From Syntrophales bacterium (GTDB lineage Bacteria > Desulfobacterota > Syntrophia > Syntrophales > JADFWA01), in assembly GCA_030655775.1 (NCBI GenBank), contig JAUSPI010000066.1, positions 1-36,001 on the forward strand: a stretch of DNA of 36,001 bases. Direction: 5' to 3'. The notes under the pieces were generated by a model. The model did not search any database and had not been told where the DNA came from. It saw only the letters and a program-made list of their open reading frames with translations. Made by a program: the position numbers and the translations under genes. Below are positions 1 through 8,407 of the stretch, piece after piece. The first letter of the stretch is position 1. The number at the start of each line of letters is the position of its first letter.

Positions 1-141
1 GGATGATTAAACTTTATTTTTTGCATTCCTGAAATGACCTGAAAAGTGGTAAACTTTCCTCAGGAATGGGTGGCAGGTTTCACCAGGAATCAGTGGCAGT
101 TTTGTTCAGGAATGGGTGGCAGGTTTGGGCAGGAATCTACA
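1..141. mobile_element. Probable end of an IS21-type insertion sequence (partial)
   Basis: The first 141 bases carry spaced copies of a short repeat with the core GTGGCAG(G/T)TTT and finish in ...CTACA, so the edge read inward starts TGTAGATTCCTG. Multiple internal repeats near the tips and TG...CA termini are typical of the IS21 family. No transposase gene lies inside the window, so the assignment rests on end structure only and the rest of the element would lie to the left. Confidence 0.4.
61..137. repeat. 23-bp tandem repeat, three units plus a partial
   Basis: Three consecutive 23-bp units begin at 61, 84 and 107, each starting CAGGAAT and carrying GTGGCAG(G/T)TTT. A fourth starts at 130 and stops after CAGGAATC. 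A degenerate unit with GTGGTAAACTTT precedes them at 38-60. This is probably the transposase-binding array of the adjoining insertion-sequence end. Confidence 0.75.
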
Positions 142-468
142 GTATTGGGTTTTTCGCTTTTTTTTATTGTAGATATGAAGGTTTAATGGTGACATTTTGC
201 CATTAATTAAAGTTTGTAGATTAGCAAACGAAGCCGGGAATTGCTTTATTCTCCAGCTGAGAAAATTGCACATTCGCAGATTCAAATGGAAATAAACATT
301 TTGAGCGATGCGGTAATTCTAACAATTCGTAGATGAAATAGGGGAAAGGTGATTTTAAAAACCCCAATATCTTCCGCCTGAAATGTCAGTGCAGAAATTA
401 AAGACAGTGCTATGCTCAGTGGCGGCGGTTCCGGTGGCGGTGGTGACTAAATTGGTCAGCAACGAAAA

Positions 469-510
469 GTGAAGCTCCCCGCCCACAGGGCGGGGCTTCC
501 CGGTAAGGAA
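469..510. repeat. GC-rich palindromic repeat, copy 1
   Basis: The core CTCCCCGCCC-aca-GGGCGGGGCTT forms a strong hairpin. The whole 42-bp unit is the exact reverse complement of 18748-18789, and a truncated copy lies at 35839-35860. Hairpins of this look are common at the right ends of IS200/IS605 elements and their TnpB-associated RNAs, but no transposase or TnpB is seen here, so it may be a solo relic. Confidence 0.8.
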
Positions 511-538
511 TAATGTTTGTTTTATATTGCGCCCCTTA

Positions 539-557
539 CCCCGCCTACAAGGCGGGG
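539..557. repeat. GC-rich palindrome related to the 469-510 repeat
   Basis: CCCCGCC-tacaa-GGCGGGG is a perfect 7-bp stem with a 5-nt loop. It is preceded by TTAC, as is the related unit beginning near 18751. The core resembles copy 1 but the flanks differ, so it is a diverged member of the same hairpin class. Confidence 0.6.
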
Positions 558-622
558 CTTGCGGGTGCGCTCCCGGTCAAAGGGGAAAGGTAACAGAAAA
601 AACGGAAACAAATACTTTAAAA

Positions 623-904
623 TCATCTGCCTTTAAGATAGCTTTTCAGATCCCTATAGTAATTTTCATGTGGTCCGATCATAATCAATTCTAGACCGTC
701 GATAAAGAATCTATAGGCCAAAAGATACAGATCCCCCTTGATCTTGAATTTATGCACATGAACTCCTCGAAGTTCGCCTTTCTTCTCAGATCCGACTGAA
801 GGATTCTCTATAATTTTCTGAATCTCTTCATCTAATTTCTTTTTTTGGCCTTTTGTAAATTTTTTGACTTTTCGTTCAAAGGATCGAGATTGTAAGATCT
901 TCAT
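623..904 (-). CDS. RelE/ParE-family toxin of a type II toxin-antitoxin system
   Basis: This 93-residue basic protein has the RelE/ParE look: an N-terminal helical part rich in Lys/Arg (about 10-35), a beta-sheet core (KIKGDLYLLAYRFF, then LELIMIGPHENYY) and the C-terminal ENYYRDLK signature of the superfamily. It should act in the cytoplasm as an mRNA interferase or gyrase-type toxin; the sequence alone does not say which. The gene follows the antitoxin stop by 6 nt. I chose the ATG at 904, but an in-frame TTG at 910 is possible. The antitoxin-first order and tight spacing fit a translationally coupled operon. Confidence 0.85.
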   Translation of the reverse strand: MKILQSRSFERKVKKFTKGQKKKLDEEIQKIIENPSVGSEKKGELRGVHVHKFKIKGDLYLLAYRFFIDGLELIMIGPHENYYRDLKSYLKGR

Positions 905-910
905 GAGCAA

Positions 911-1129
911 TTATCCGAATCTGTATTCTGAAGATTCACCCTGTTCCAGTTCCACAAGGCCGATCAAAATTTCCTTTATCAAGATATAGGTTAAATCAGG
1001 GTTTTCTTCTGCACATTTACCGATTCGTGCCCAATGTTCAATCTGACCGGTGACGGATCGTTTATCAATTTTACTATATATTTTAGCCTCCCTGACTAAA
1101 TCTTCGGATACTCTAACTGCAGTAGCCAT
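911..1129 (-). CDS. ParD-like antitoxin of a type II toxin-antitoxin system
   Basis: This 72-residue protein begins MATAVRVSEDLVREAK, a ribbon-helix-helix-like DNA-binding N-terminus, and continues with RSVTGQIEHWARIG, the pattern of ParD-like antitoxins. The C-terminal half (about 45-72) is acidic and would wrap the toxin. The start at 1129 is set by an excellent GAGGAGG ribosome binding site a few bases upstream; a longer open frame to 1174 would run through the operator and is unlikely. The protein should neutralise the downstream toxin and repress its own promoter. Confidence 0.85.
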   Translation of the reverse strand: MATAVRVSEDLVREAKIYSKIDKRSVTGQIEHWARIGKCAEENPDLTYILIKEILIGLVELEQGESSEYRFG

Positions 1130-1152
1130 ATTAATAATCCTCCTCAATTTAC

Positions 1153-1191
1153 TTGCTATAGCAATATGCCACAATTCATTGCATATTGCAA
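1153..1191. promoter_or_regulatory. Operator-like inverted repeats upstream of the antitoxin gene
   Basis: Upstream of the antitoxin start lie a perfect 12-bp palindrome TTGCTATAGCAA (1153-1164) and a 9-bp inverted repeat, GCAATATGC (1161-1169) against GCATATTGC (1181-1189). The position, about 24-60 bp ahead of the start codon, suits autorepression by the ParD-like protein. A -35-like TTGCAA on the minus strand (1191-1186) overlaps the right arm. Confidence 0.6.
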
Positions 1192-1386
1192 CATGATATC
1201 TGGCTTAGTTAAGACACTTTTGAGAGGCAAATATAGAGGTCACCGGGAGACGGTTTTATCGGGGATCGGGTGTCGGGTATCGTCCGACGCACCCCGCAAC
1301 CCCACGCGAAGCGCTTTCGCGGGTCGGGTTGAGTGGCGGGTCAGGCATTAAATCAAGTTATTGACGAATTTTGTGATAGTATCAGG

Positions 1387-1905
1387 CTACTCCCGCATCC
1401 ATCTTTTTATTTTGGGTACTTCTTCAGAATCCCATTTGGGAGTGAGGCGTTTGTTGAGAAAGAAAGAAAAAAGTTTTTCCATCATTCCGAGAGCGGTTTC
1501 TGTGAGATAAATTCTTTCAAGGATCCTCCCCTCTTTCTCCATCTCTTCCTCATTCATGTTCAATGTAGCTGGCAGCTTCATGGTTTGAATATGAAAACTG
1601 TCTGCCTTGAATGTAAATTCACATTCATTAGATTCGATGCCGAGCTTTATCCGCGCTTCTTTTATCTTTTTGCCTTTACGCAGGGCGGCTTTCCCCTCCT
1701 TGAGATCTGAATATATTCCACTGCATGCCACTGTTTCTGAATATTGGCCTTCTCCGGACGCAAGAACCATTTTCTGGGCGAATACAATTCCAATATCCCC
1801 CACGTCCGGTACCATTACTGTACCCTCTCTTTCCTCGCTTTTGAACCAGAGCCATGTCAGAAATTCTCTTCCGAGGAATGAAAGGTCTGCTGTCGATGTG
1901 TTCAT
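1387..1905 (-). CDS. RdgC-linked protein, second gene of an RdgC-like pair
   Basis: This 172-residue cytoplasmic protein begins MNTSTADLSFLGREFLTWLWF and ends in a charged helical segment. The FLGREFLTWLWFKSE motif and the later KLPATLN stretch are what I associate with a small conserved protein that follows RdgC-like genes in Deltaproteobacteria. It probably supplies the part of RdgC missing from the upstream 199-residue protein, but that is inference. The start at 1905 has a GAGGT ribosome binding site. It lies 20 bp after the upstream stop on the same strand, so the two are likely co-transcribed. No catalytic motif is apparent. Confidence 0.6.
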   Translation of the reverse strand: MNTSTADLSFLGREFLTWLWFKSEEREGTVMVPDVGDIGIVFAQKMVLASGEGQYSETVACSGIYSDLKEGKAALRKGKKIKEARIKLGIESNECEFTFKADSFHIQTMKLPATLNMNEEEMEKEGRILERIYLTETALGMMEKLFSFFLNKRLTPKWDSEEVPKIKRWMRE

Positions 1906-1925
1906 TTTTACCTCTACCGGTCAGA

Positions 1926-2525
1926 TTATACAAGTTGTGTGCTATTAACGGAAAGGATACGTTCTGCCATGTGTGAGTCCATATATTTCGTATCCCATGG
2001 AACAAAGGGCCGCAAAGTTAGTTTAAAGGTATTCTTGAACAGATCCTCAAAGTCCTCCCTCACCTTTTCTGAAAGCGATCCGAACAGAAGCCACCCCTCG
2101 GATACATTCCAGCAGATCTCATGAAATGATGGAACAGGCGGAGTTTGACGCATGAGGGAAAGATGCATTCTCTCCCTGATCTCGTTACGCTCTTCCCGGT
2201 AAATTTTGCCCTTGCCTCTTTCCGCGATGAGCTTTCTTTCCTCTTCGAGGACTTTTAACTTTAGCAATGCAGGGGATACAACCTTACGGTCGATTCTGAG
2301 AGAGAAGATTAGATAATCGGCTATCAGATAATTTGCGTATTCGAACTTCGTGTCCAGAACATTTTCAAGACTTGTCCAGCCAACAGATTTTTCACCTTCC
2401 CCCATCGATAGGTCACGAAAGGCAAAACGCTTGATCTGCTTGTCGATGAAGTTTTTGAAATTGTCCGGCAGGCTGCCGATTACACGATATTTTGATACTG
2501 TTACAGTTCCTTTTATTAAACCCAT
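1926..2525 (-). CDS. rdgC: RdgC-like recombination-associated protein (short form)
   Basis: This 199-residue protein resembles the N-terminal two thirds of RdgC, a ring-forming DNA-binding protein that modulates RecA. The matching features are an early VGWTSLEN segment, YLIFSLRIDRKVVSPALLK followed by a charged helix rich in Glu/Lys/Arg, a HEICWNVSEGWLLFGS beta segment and a final ALR-like module. E. coli RdgC has about 300 residues; here the remainder appears to be a separate gene 20 bp downstream. The start at 2525 has an AAGGA ribosome binding site 5 nt upstream. A frameshift split of one ancestral gene is possible, but both halves have their own start signals. Confidence 0.6.
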   Translation of the reverse strand: MGLIKGTVTVSKYRVIGSLPDNFKNFIDKQIKRFAFRDLSMGEGEKSVGWTSLENVLDTKFEYANYLIADYLIFSLRIDRKVVSPALLKLKVLEEERKLIAERGKGKIYREERNEIRERMHLSLMRQTPPVPSFHEICWNVSEGWLLFGSLSEKVREDFEDLFKNTFKLTLRPFVPWDTKYMDSHMAERILSVNSTQLV

Positions 2526-2613
2526 AATTTCCTTCCATGCATTTGATTGAAGGGAGAACCTATCGCACTCGCGGTTTTCTTGTCAAGTTTATATGACTTT
2601 TTAAGCTGTATTG

Positions 2614-5061
2614 CTACCCTACTTTGGCATGGTACAGGCGGAGGCTGTTCATTACTACGGAAATACTGCTGAATGCCATCGCGAACGCCGCCAGGATCGG
2701 ATGAAGCTGCCTCAAGAAGCCCGGAAAAATCTCAAAGGGCTGTAAAATACCCGCCGCAACCGGAATGAGTACGATGTTGTAAAAAAAGGCCCAGAAGAGG
2801 TTCTGCTTGACCGTATTCATCGTTGCCCTGCTGAGCCTTATAGCCCTCGATACGCCGGTCAGATCGCCGCTCGAAAGGATTACGTCCCCCGTCTCAATTG
2901 CTACATCCGTGCCTGTTCCTATAGCAATACCGACATTTGCCTGGGCAAGGGCGGGTGCGTCATTAATCCCGTCTCCCACCATTCCCACAAGGCGGCCATC
3001 TTCTTGAAGTTCCTTAACTTTGGATGACTTTGCTTCGGGGCGCACTTCTGCCAGGACATCATCTATATGAACCTCGGAAGCTATAGTCTTCGCGGTTTGA
3101 AGGTTATCTCCCGTCAGCATGATTACCTTGAGCTTTTGAGCGTGAAGCTCTTCTATAGCCTTTTTGGATTCAGGTCTCAGGGTGTCCGATAGGGCGATCA
3201 ATCCCGACAACTTCTCCCCTTCTGTCAGAACCATGACAGTCTTGCCTCCTGACTGAAGGCGTTCGACTTCACGTTCCGCTTTTCCGATATCAATTCCGAG
3301 TTCCCGGAACCATTCGGGTTTTCCGAGTCTCACATAATTGCCGTTCAGCCGAGCCTCGACGCCAAGTCCGCTGTAGGCCTTAAAGTGTTCCGGCTTCCAG
3401 AGGTCGATGTTCCTTGTTTTTGCTTCATTTACAACTGCCTTACCGAGGGGGTGTTCCGATCCTTTTTCGACAGACGCCGCGAGTTTCAACAAATCATCTT
3501 CAGTTTTGAGAGCCGGATCAAAGAGAACGATGTTTGTTACCGAAGGTTTCCCGACTGTAATGGTTCCGGTTTTGTCCAGCACAATTGTATCGAGCTTTGT
3601 TGCCATTTCAAGGGCTTCGCTGTTTTTAAACAGGATCCCTCTTTCCGCGGCTTTCCCGGTTCCGGCCATTATTGCCGTGGGGGTTGCGAGACCGAGCGCG
3701 CAGGGACAGGCAACAACAAGAACCGCTACCAGCCTTATCATGGAAGGAACAAATTCACCCGTTATAGTCCACCACACGGCAAACGTTATGAAAGCTATCG
3801 CGATGACGGCCGGTACAAACACTGCGGCTACCCGGTCAGCAATTGCCTGTATCGGGGCTTTGCTCCCTTGGGCTTCCTGAACCAGCCGTATGATCTGCGC
3901 TAAGACGGTCTCTTTTCCGACACGGTCTGCCCTGAACTTTAAAAGGCCCTCTCCATTTATCGTTCCACCAACAACTTCATCGTTCACCGCCTTATCAACA
4001 GGCAGGGGTTCACCTGTCAACATAGACTCGTCTACCGTGGATTCTCCTTCGAGAACGACACCATCAACGGGAACCCTCTCCCCCGGACGGACGATAATAA
4101 TATCACCTGCCTTGATCGCCGTTAAGGGGATCTCCTTTTCAATGTCATCCTGGATAACCGTCGCGGTTTTCGGCTGAAGGCCTATAAGTTTTCGGATTGC
4201 ACCGCCCGTCTTGCCCTTTGTGCGGGCTTCGAGCAGTTTACCCAGCTTGATCAGAGTAATGATGACGGCAGATGTTTCAAAATATACATGATCGCCGAGA
4301 AACGGAAAGACTAAAACGAAAAGAGAATAGACATACGCTACCGTTGAGCCCATCGCCACAAGGACATCCATGTTCGCGCTTCTGTTTCGAAGACTCTTGA
4401 AACCGCCCACATAATAATCCCATCCCGTATAAAACTGAACAGGTGTGGCCAACCCTAAAAAAAGCCAGTTTACCCATACTGCGTGGCTCCAAATACCGAG
4501 CAGGTTAAAATCACGTCCCATGCTGAGAAGAAAGAGTGGGAGTGTAAACAAAACACCAACTGCAAACTTGTATGTTTGATCCTTAATCTCAGCATTCCGT
4601 GCAGCCTCCTCGGCATCCTCTTCTTCCAGGATATCATCGGGTGATATGGCACCATAGCCCGCCTTTTCGATTGCCGAGATGATATCGTCAACACTTGAAA
4701 CCGAAGGAACGTATTCGACCGATAAACGCTCCGTGGCAAAATTAACCGATGCTTTAACAACACCGGGCACATTCTTGCCTACCGCCTTTTCAATGTTCAT
4801 TGCGCAGTTGGCACAGGTCATACCGGTAACGGGAAACTCGACTTTTGCTGTTGGGACATTGTAACCAAGGTTTTGTATTTTCTTGAGGATATCCTTTATG
4901 CCGAGTTTCTTCGAATCAAAAGTGACGGTCGCCTGGCCGGATGCGAAATTCATAATTATATCATCAATACCCTCCATCTTTTTCGCGCCCCGTTCAATAT
5001 TGAGTGCACAGTTGGCACACGTCATCCCGGTAACCGGAAAGATGATTTTCTGTTCAGGCAT
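2614..5061 (-). CDS. copA: Cu+-exporting P1B-type ATPase (CopA)
   Basis: This 815-residue membrane ATPase pumps Cu+ out of the cytoplasm. Two N-terminal heavy-metal-associated domains carry GMTCANC metal sites (Cys15/18 and Cys83/86). The membrane CPC motif is Cys452-Pro-Cys454, the phosphorylated Asp is D496 in DKTGT, and the hinge GDGIND lies near 696-701. The last helices show FYN and MAFSS, matching the Cu+ subgroup (P1B-1). The ATG at 5061 was chosen because GGAGGT sits 7 nt upstream; a TTG at 5082 would add seven residues. It follows the haem-domain gene by 32 bp on the same strand, suggesting one transcript. Copper induction is likely but no operator was identified. Confidence 0.96.
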   Translation of the reverse strand: MPEQKIIFPVTGMTCANCALNIERGAKKMEGIDDIIMNFASGQATVTFDSKKLGIKDILKKIQNLGYNVPTAKVEFPVTGMTCANCAMNIEKAVGKNVPGVVKASVNFATERLSVEYVPSVSSVDDIISAIEKAGYGAISPDDILEEEDAEEAARNAEIKDQTYKFAVGVLFTLPLFLLSMGRDFNLLGIWSHAVWVNWLFLGLATPVQFYTGWDYYVGGFKSLRNRSANMDVLVAMGSTVAYVYSLFVLVFPFLGDHVYFETSAVIITLIKLGKLLEARTKGKTGGAIRKLIGLQPKTATVIQDDIEKEIPLTAIKAGDIIIVRPGERVPVDGVVLEGESTVDESMLTGEPLPVDKAVNDEVVGGTINGEGLLKFRADRVGKETVLAQIIRLVQEAQGSKAPIQAIADRVAAVFVPAVIAIAFITFAVWWTITGEFVPSMIRLVAVLVVACPCALGLATPTAIMAGTGKAAERGILFKNSEALEMATKLDTIVLDKTGTITVGKPSVTNIVLFDPALKTEDDLLKLAASVEKGSEHPLGKAVVNEAKTRNIDLWKPEHFKAYSGLGVEARLNGNYVRLGKPEWFRELGIDIGKAEREVERLQSGGKTVMVLTEGEKLSGLIALSDTLRPESKKAIEELHAQKLKVIMLTGDNLQTAKTIASEVHIDDVLAEVRPEAKSSKVKELQEDGRLVGMVGDGINDAPALAQANVGIAIGTGTDVAIETGDVILSSGDLTGVSRAIRLSRATMNTVKQNLFWAFFYNIVLIPVAAGILQPFEIFPGFLRQLHPILAAFAMAFSSISVVMNSLRLYHAKVG

Positions 5062-5093
5062 GGAATGTACCTCCGGCTTCAACCTCCACCCAA

Positions 5094-6113
5094 CTATCTG
5101 GCTACTCTTTCTAAAAAGATCCGGAGAAGCTGGGTCTTAAGGTGGTATTGATCTCCGGCGTTGTCGAATATGGCGGCAGAGAAGGTGTAGTCTTTGCCGG
5201 GAACGAACTGCACGTCTGTATTATGTCCTGTGTTCAGGGAACGCTTGAATATCACAGTCCAGAAACCATCTTTGTATATGCCGTATGCTTCAATATCGGC
5301 CCTGTCCCCCGTCGGGGTTTTCAGAACGTAGGCCGGCAATCTATCGCCGGACTTAAAGCGGCTATCGTTAAAGGGCTTTGCTTCCGGGGCAAACAAAAAC
5401 GGAGAGGCTTCCGTACCATCTGCAAACATGAAGGCCGGAGAGGCGCCATCCTTTTTCTTGTTGTCTTTGTATGCCGATTCCCCGGGATCATTTTTGCGTT
5501 TTTCCTGGTCTAAATACTGATCATCGGCAAAGCCTACGGGGTTTGTCCGGACTGCTTTCCAGTGCCAGACATCGGCGAGACCGCCGATATATCTGGTAGA
5601 CATAATAGCTTTGTAAGGATCTTTTGGATCCGTGTGACATAATACCATACAGCCTCTGCCCTGGGAAAAGCCGATCATAGAATCGCCAATTTCCCAGATA
5701 AAGCCGAGTCTGTCCTCGTCATCCATGGAATGCTTCCACGAACCATCTTCCTGTTTCACCCACATTTTTTTGTTAACGCTTTTTGTGTAGTCCGGCCATG
5801 TGGCATAGATATAGATATTTTTATTTGTGTACACCGATTTAAGTTCCAGGGTGTTGTGAATACCCATCAGCTCCGGTACGCCCATGGGCATCAACCTCAC
5901 GTAAATGCCGCTTACAGAGTACCAGGTGCTGTCAATGGTTTTCATCGATATCTCCCGGGAAATATATTTTGATATTAAATCGTAATTGAACGGGGCATGA
6001 CGGCCCATCATTCCCATTCCCCTGCCCCCCATCTGACCGAAACATGGAGCGGCAGAGCAGATGACCATGCTTACAAGCATTACGGAAACAAGAATTGAAG
6101 TAATTTTTTTCAT
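5094..6113 (-). CDS. Exported ethylbenzene-dehydrogenase-type haem-binding domain protein
   Basis: This 339-residue protein has a typical signal peptide (basic MKK, a hydrophobic stretch to about 20, cleavage near 27) and then a Met/Gly-rich stretch ([11 protein letters not shown]). The rest resembles the haem-b-binding domain of ethylbenzene dehydrogenase gamma and DMSO-reductase-like subunits: [23 protein letters not shown] (about 177-189) and late beta strands. Cys155-x3-Cys159-His160 (CMVLCH) is a CX3CH motif, one residue longer than the usual c-type haem motif. It should act in the periplasm, probably in electron transfer or metal/haem handling. The ATG has a GGAGGG site. The adjacency to copA hints at a copper-linked role, which is inference. 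Confidence 0.75.
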   Translation of the reverse strand: MKKITSILVSVMLVSMVICSAAPCFGQMGGRGMGMMGRHAPFNYDLISKYISREISMKTIDSTWYSVSGIYVRLMPMGVPELMGIHNTLELKSVYTNKNIYIYATWPDYTKSVNKKMWVKQEDGSWKHSMDDEDRLGFIWEIGDSMIGFSQGRGCMVLCHTDPKDPYKAIMSTRYIGGLADVWHWKAVRTNPVGFADDQYLDQEKRKNDPGESAYKDNKKKDGASPAFMFADGTEASPFLFAPEAKPFNDSRFKSGDRLPAYVLKTPTGDRADIEAYGIYKDGFWTVIFKRSLNTGHNTDVQFVPGKDYTFSAAIFDNAGDQYHLKTQLLRIFLERVAR

Positions 6114-6169
6114 GATGTCCCTCCTGTTTTTAAAATCTTCTAAATTTTACACCAAGCGCTCCCGGTCAA

Positions 6170-8182
6170 TTATCGCTGCAAAACCAGAGCGGTTCGTACT
6201 GGAAGATATAGAGCGATGTAATGTCGCTGCCTGGCAGAAGATGTGTCGGGAATTGTGAAATGATGTTGGTGCGGGTTCAAACGACCATGTCCCCCGTATT
6301 TTTGTGCATCACTATCGAGTATCATTTTATATTTTCCCGGGGGGGCTTCAAAACGATAGTTAAAATGGGAGCACGTGGAATGGAAATTAAACACAAACAA
6401 AAGATCTCCTCTTTCGAATGCAATCACCTTGTCATCCGAGTGCTCGAATAAAAGGCGAGGTTGCGAAAATTCGGTAAGATGGAACAGTTTGGCAATTTCA
6501 ATCATGTCTCTATCAAAACGTGCAAGAAAATGATATTTCAGGTTAGGATCACTTTCAAGATGCCACTGACGGCGTGCGTAGCGGTATGACCATGAGTTTC
6601 CTTCTCGTGGAAAATCAATCCATTCGGGGTGTCCAAATTCGTTACCCATAAAATTGAGATAGCCTTTATCTGCCGTAGCCAGCGTAATAAGACGGATAAG
6701 CTTGTGCAGGGCTATGCCCCGGTTGACCCTGTGATTCTCATCCGACACAGTCATGTGATCGTACATATCCGATCCTATAAGACGGAAGATAAGTGTCTGG
6801 TCACCAACAAGAGCCTGGTCATGGGATTCTGTATAGCTGATAGTCTTTTCGCCCCTTCTGCGGTTATTCAGTTCAAACCATAGATGACCCATGGACCACT
6901 TTTCATCCGGCACATCCTTGGTCAGACGGATCCAATAGTCAGGAACCCCCATGGCCAAACGGTAGTCAAAACCGACACCACCCTCAGAGTGCCGGACGGC
7001 CAGTCCCGGCATACCGCTGATGTCCTCGGCGATGGTAACAGCATCGGGACGCACATCATGGATGAGTTTATTGGCCAGGGCCAGATAGGTGAGAGCGTCT
7101 TCGTCCACAGTGTCGTCATAATAATAATCATCATAAGAGGTGAAGGCTTTGCCTAAACCGTGATGGTGGTACAGCATACTGGTAACACCGTCGAAACGGA
7201 AACCGTCAAATCGGTATTCGTCGAGCCAAAAGCGGCAATTGGAAAGAAGAAAATGAAGAACCTGTAGCTTTCCGTAGTCGAAGCACCGGGAGTCCCAGGC
7301 CTCGTGAAGACCACGCGGCCCATCATGAAAATACTGGTAAAGCGTACCGTCGAAGCGACTTAAGCCCTCTACCTCGTTATTCACGGCATGGGAATGGATA
7401 AGATCCATGATCACCCGGAGACCGGCGGCATGGGCAGTATCGATCAGTTCCTTAAGGTCTTCAGGCGTTCCGAACCGGGACGAGGCAGCAAAAAAGCTCG
7501 AAACATGGTAGCCGAAAGACGCGTAGTAGGGATGCTCCGGTATTGCCATAAGCTGAAGTGTGTTATAGCCGCTTGCAATGATACGCGGAAGAGTCTGTTT
7601 GGTGAATTCTTGATAGGAACCGACCTTCTCTTCTTCCTGAGCCATGCCCACGTGGGATTCATAGATAAAAAGGGGGCCTGACGGACACCGAAAATCATCG
7701 CACTGCCATTCATAGGGGGAAGACGGGCGCCAGACCTGGGCATTGAAGATCAGAGTCTTGGGGTCCTGTATCACTCGTCTCGCATATGCCGGGATGCGGT
7801 CTCCTTCTCCGGCATTCCAGTGAACACGAAGTCGATATAGATCCCCGTGCCCCAATGCCTTTGCAGGCAAGCGGATTTCCCACACCCCCTCCTCATTGAT
7901 ACGCTCCAGGGCGAATGCTTTTTTCTCCTTCCAGTCGGTCATATCTCCCACAAGAAAAACAGCGGTGGCGTTGGGCGCCCATTCTCGAAAAATCCATTCG
8001 TTTCCCCGGAAATGCAGGCCGAAGTATTCGTGACCGAAAGCAAAATCAGATAAACTTTCTTCTGCCGGAGTCAGTTGTTTTTTTCTCTCTATGGTTCGTA
8101 ATATACGTCGCCTCAGGATTTTTTCATAAGGCTTCAATAAGGGATCTTTTTTTATAAGACTCTGAACCTGATCATTTATCAT
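6170..8182 (-). CDS. glgB: 1,4-alpha-glucan branching enzyme (GH13)
   Basis: This 670-residue enzyme introduces alpha-1,6 branches into glycogen. An N-terminal CBM48 module (about 45-150, with EWIFREWAPNATAVFLVGDM) precedes a GH13 barrel. The catalytic triad is visible: nucleophile D331 in FRFDGVTSM, acid/base E386 in IAEDISG and D455 in ESHDQALVG. The HHHG run after the nucleophile and the overall pattern resemble the eukaryote-like GH13_8 subgroup. No clear ribosome binding site precedes the ATG at 8182. The gene is divergent from the debranching enzyme and lies upstream, on the same strand, of the haem-domain/copA pair with a 56-bp gap. Confidence 0.95.
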   Translation of the reverse strand: MINDQVQSLIKKDPLLKPYEKILRRRILRTIERKKQLTPAEESLSDFAFGHEYFGLHFRGNEWIFREWAPNATAVFLVGDMTDWKEKKAFALERINEEGVWEIRLPAKALGHGDLYRLRVHWNAGEGDRIPAYARRVIQDPKTLIFNAQVWRPSSPYEWQCDDFRCPSGPLFIYESHVGMAQEEEKVGSYQEFTKQTLPRIIASGYNTLQLMAIPEHPYYASFGYHVSSFFAASSRFGTPEDLKELIDTAHAAGLRVIMDLIHSHAVNNEVEGLSRFDGTLYQYFHDGPRGLHEAWDSRCFDYGKLQVLHFLLSNCRFWLDEYRFDGFRFDGVTSMLYHHHGLGKAFTSYDDYYYDDTVDEDALTYLALANKLIHDVRPDAVTIAEDISGMPGLAVRHSEGGVGFDYRLAMGVPDYWIRLTKDVPDEKWSMGHLWFELNNRRRGEKTISYTESHDQALVGDQTLIFRLIGSDMYDHMTVSDENHRVNRGIALHKLIRLITLATADKGYLNFMGNEFGHPEWIDFPREGNSWSYRYARRQWHLESDPNLKYHFLARFDRDMIEIAKLFHLTEFSQPRLLFEHSDDKVIAFERGDLLFVFNFHSTCSHFNYRFEAPPGKYKMILDSDAQKYGGHGRLNPHQHHFTIPDTSSARQRHYIALYLPVRTALVLQR

Positions 8183-8323
8183 TGCTTTAAAAGGTCTCTA
8201 TCTGTATTATTTCTTCAATACACTATCTGAAATCCTGTTTTCTGTTCTGTTATTTCTACCACAATAACCGCCATCTGTATATTGATTATCAAACAAGTTT
8301 TTAGTTTCGTTTACTGTTTATTT

Positions 8324-8353
8324 TTGTTATGAGTTAGCAAACTTTTTTATAAG
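8324..8353 (+). promoter_or_regulatory. Candidate sigma70 promoter for the debranching-enzyme operon
   Basis: TTGTTA (8324-8329) is followed after 17 bp by TTATAA, or after 18 bp by TATAAG. It lies in the AT-rich divergent region between glgB and the debranching gene and points towards the latter. The match is moderate. No equally good candidate was identified for glgB. Confidence 0.35.
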
Positions 8354-8367
8354 CTTAAATAAATCAT

Positions 8368-8384
8368 CCCGCCCAGAGGGCGGG
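8368..8384. repeat. GC-rich palindrome upstream of the debranching enzyme
   Basis: CCCGCCC-aga-GGGCGGG is a perfect 7-bp stem with a 3-nt loop. It lies in the presumed 5' leader, 24 bp before the start codon, and is followed by AAAGGA. It belongs to the same hairpin class as 469-510. In the transcript it could affect ribosome access. Confidence 0.6.
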
Positions 8385-8407
8385 GCAGCTAAAGGATACC
8401 TTGTGCG

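Larger units (their letters stand above)
142..622. other. Intergenic region with hairpin repeats, no convincing gene
   Basis: This stretch is AT-rich up to about 400 and then holds a short glycine/valine-codon-rich patch (412-450) and two GC-rich palindromes, listed separately. Its only open frames are short (29 codons at 383-472) and lack a ribosome binding site. I see no gene here. It separates the insertion-sequence end from the toxin-antitoxin operon. Confidence 0.6.

Noticed and set aside
383-472. A 29-codon frame (MSVQKLKTVLCSVAAVPVAV...) just before the first palindrome
   Set aside because: It has no ribosome binding site and no recognised family, and it ends inside a repeat; a chance frame in valine/glycine-codon-rich DNA is more likely.
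1256-1345. GC-rich block with CGCGAA-gcgct-TTCGCG hairpin, considered as a tRNA or small RNA
   Set aside because: No cloverleaf, anticodon arm or CCA end can be drawn, and there is no promoter or T-run; it reads as an intergenic repeat of the CGGGTATCG kind.
1333-1948. Plus-strand open frames of 113-125 codons opposite the RdgC-linked gene
   Set aside because: They are antisense shadows of a minus-strand gene with good start signals and show no family resemblance.
3385-4177. Plus-strand open frames of up to 172 codons opposite copA
   Set aside because: They lie antisense to canonical P-type ATPase motifs and are composition artefacts.
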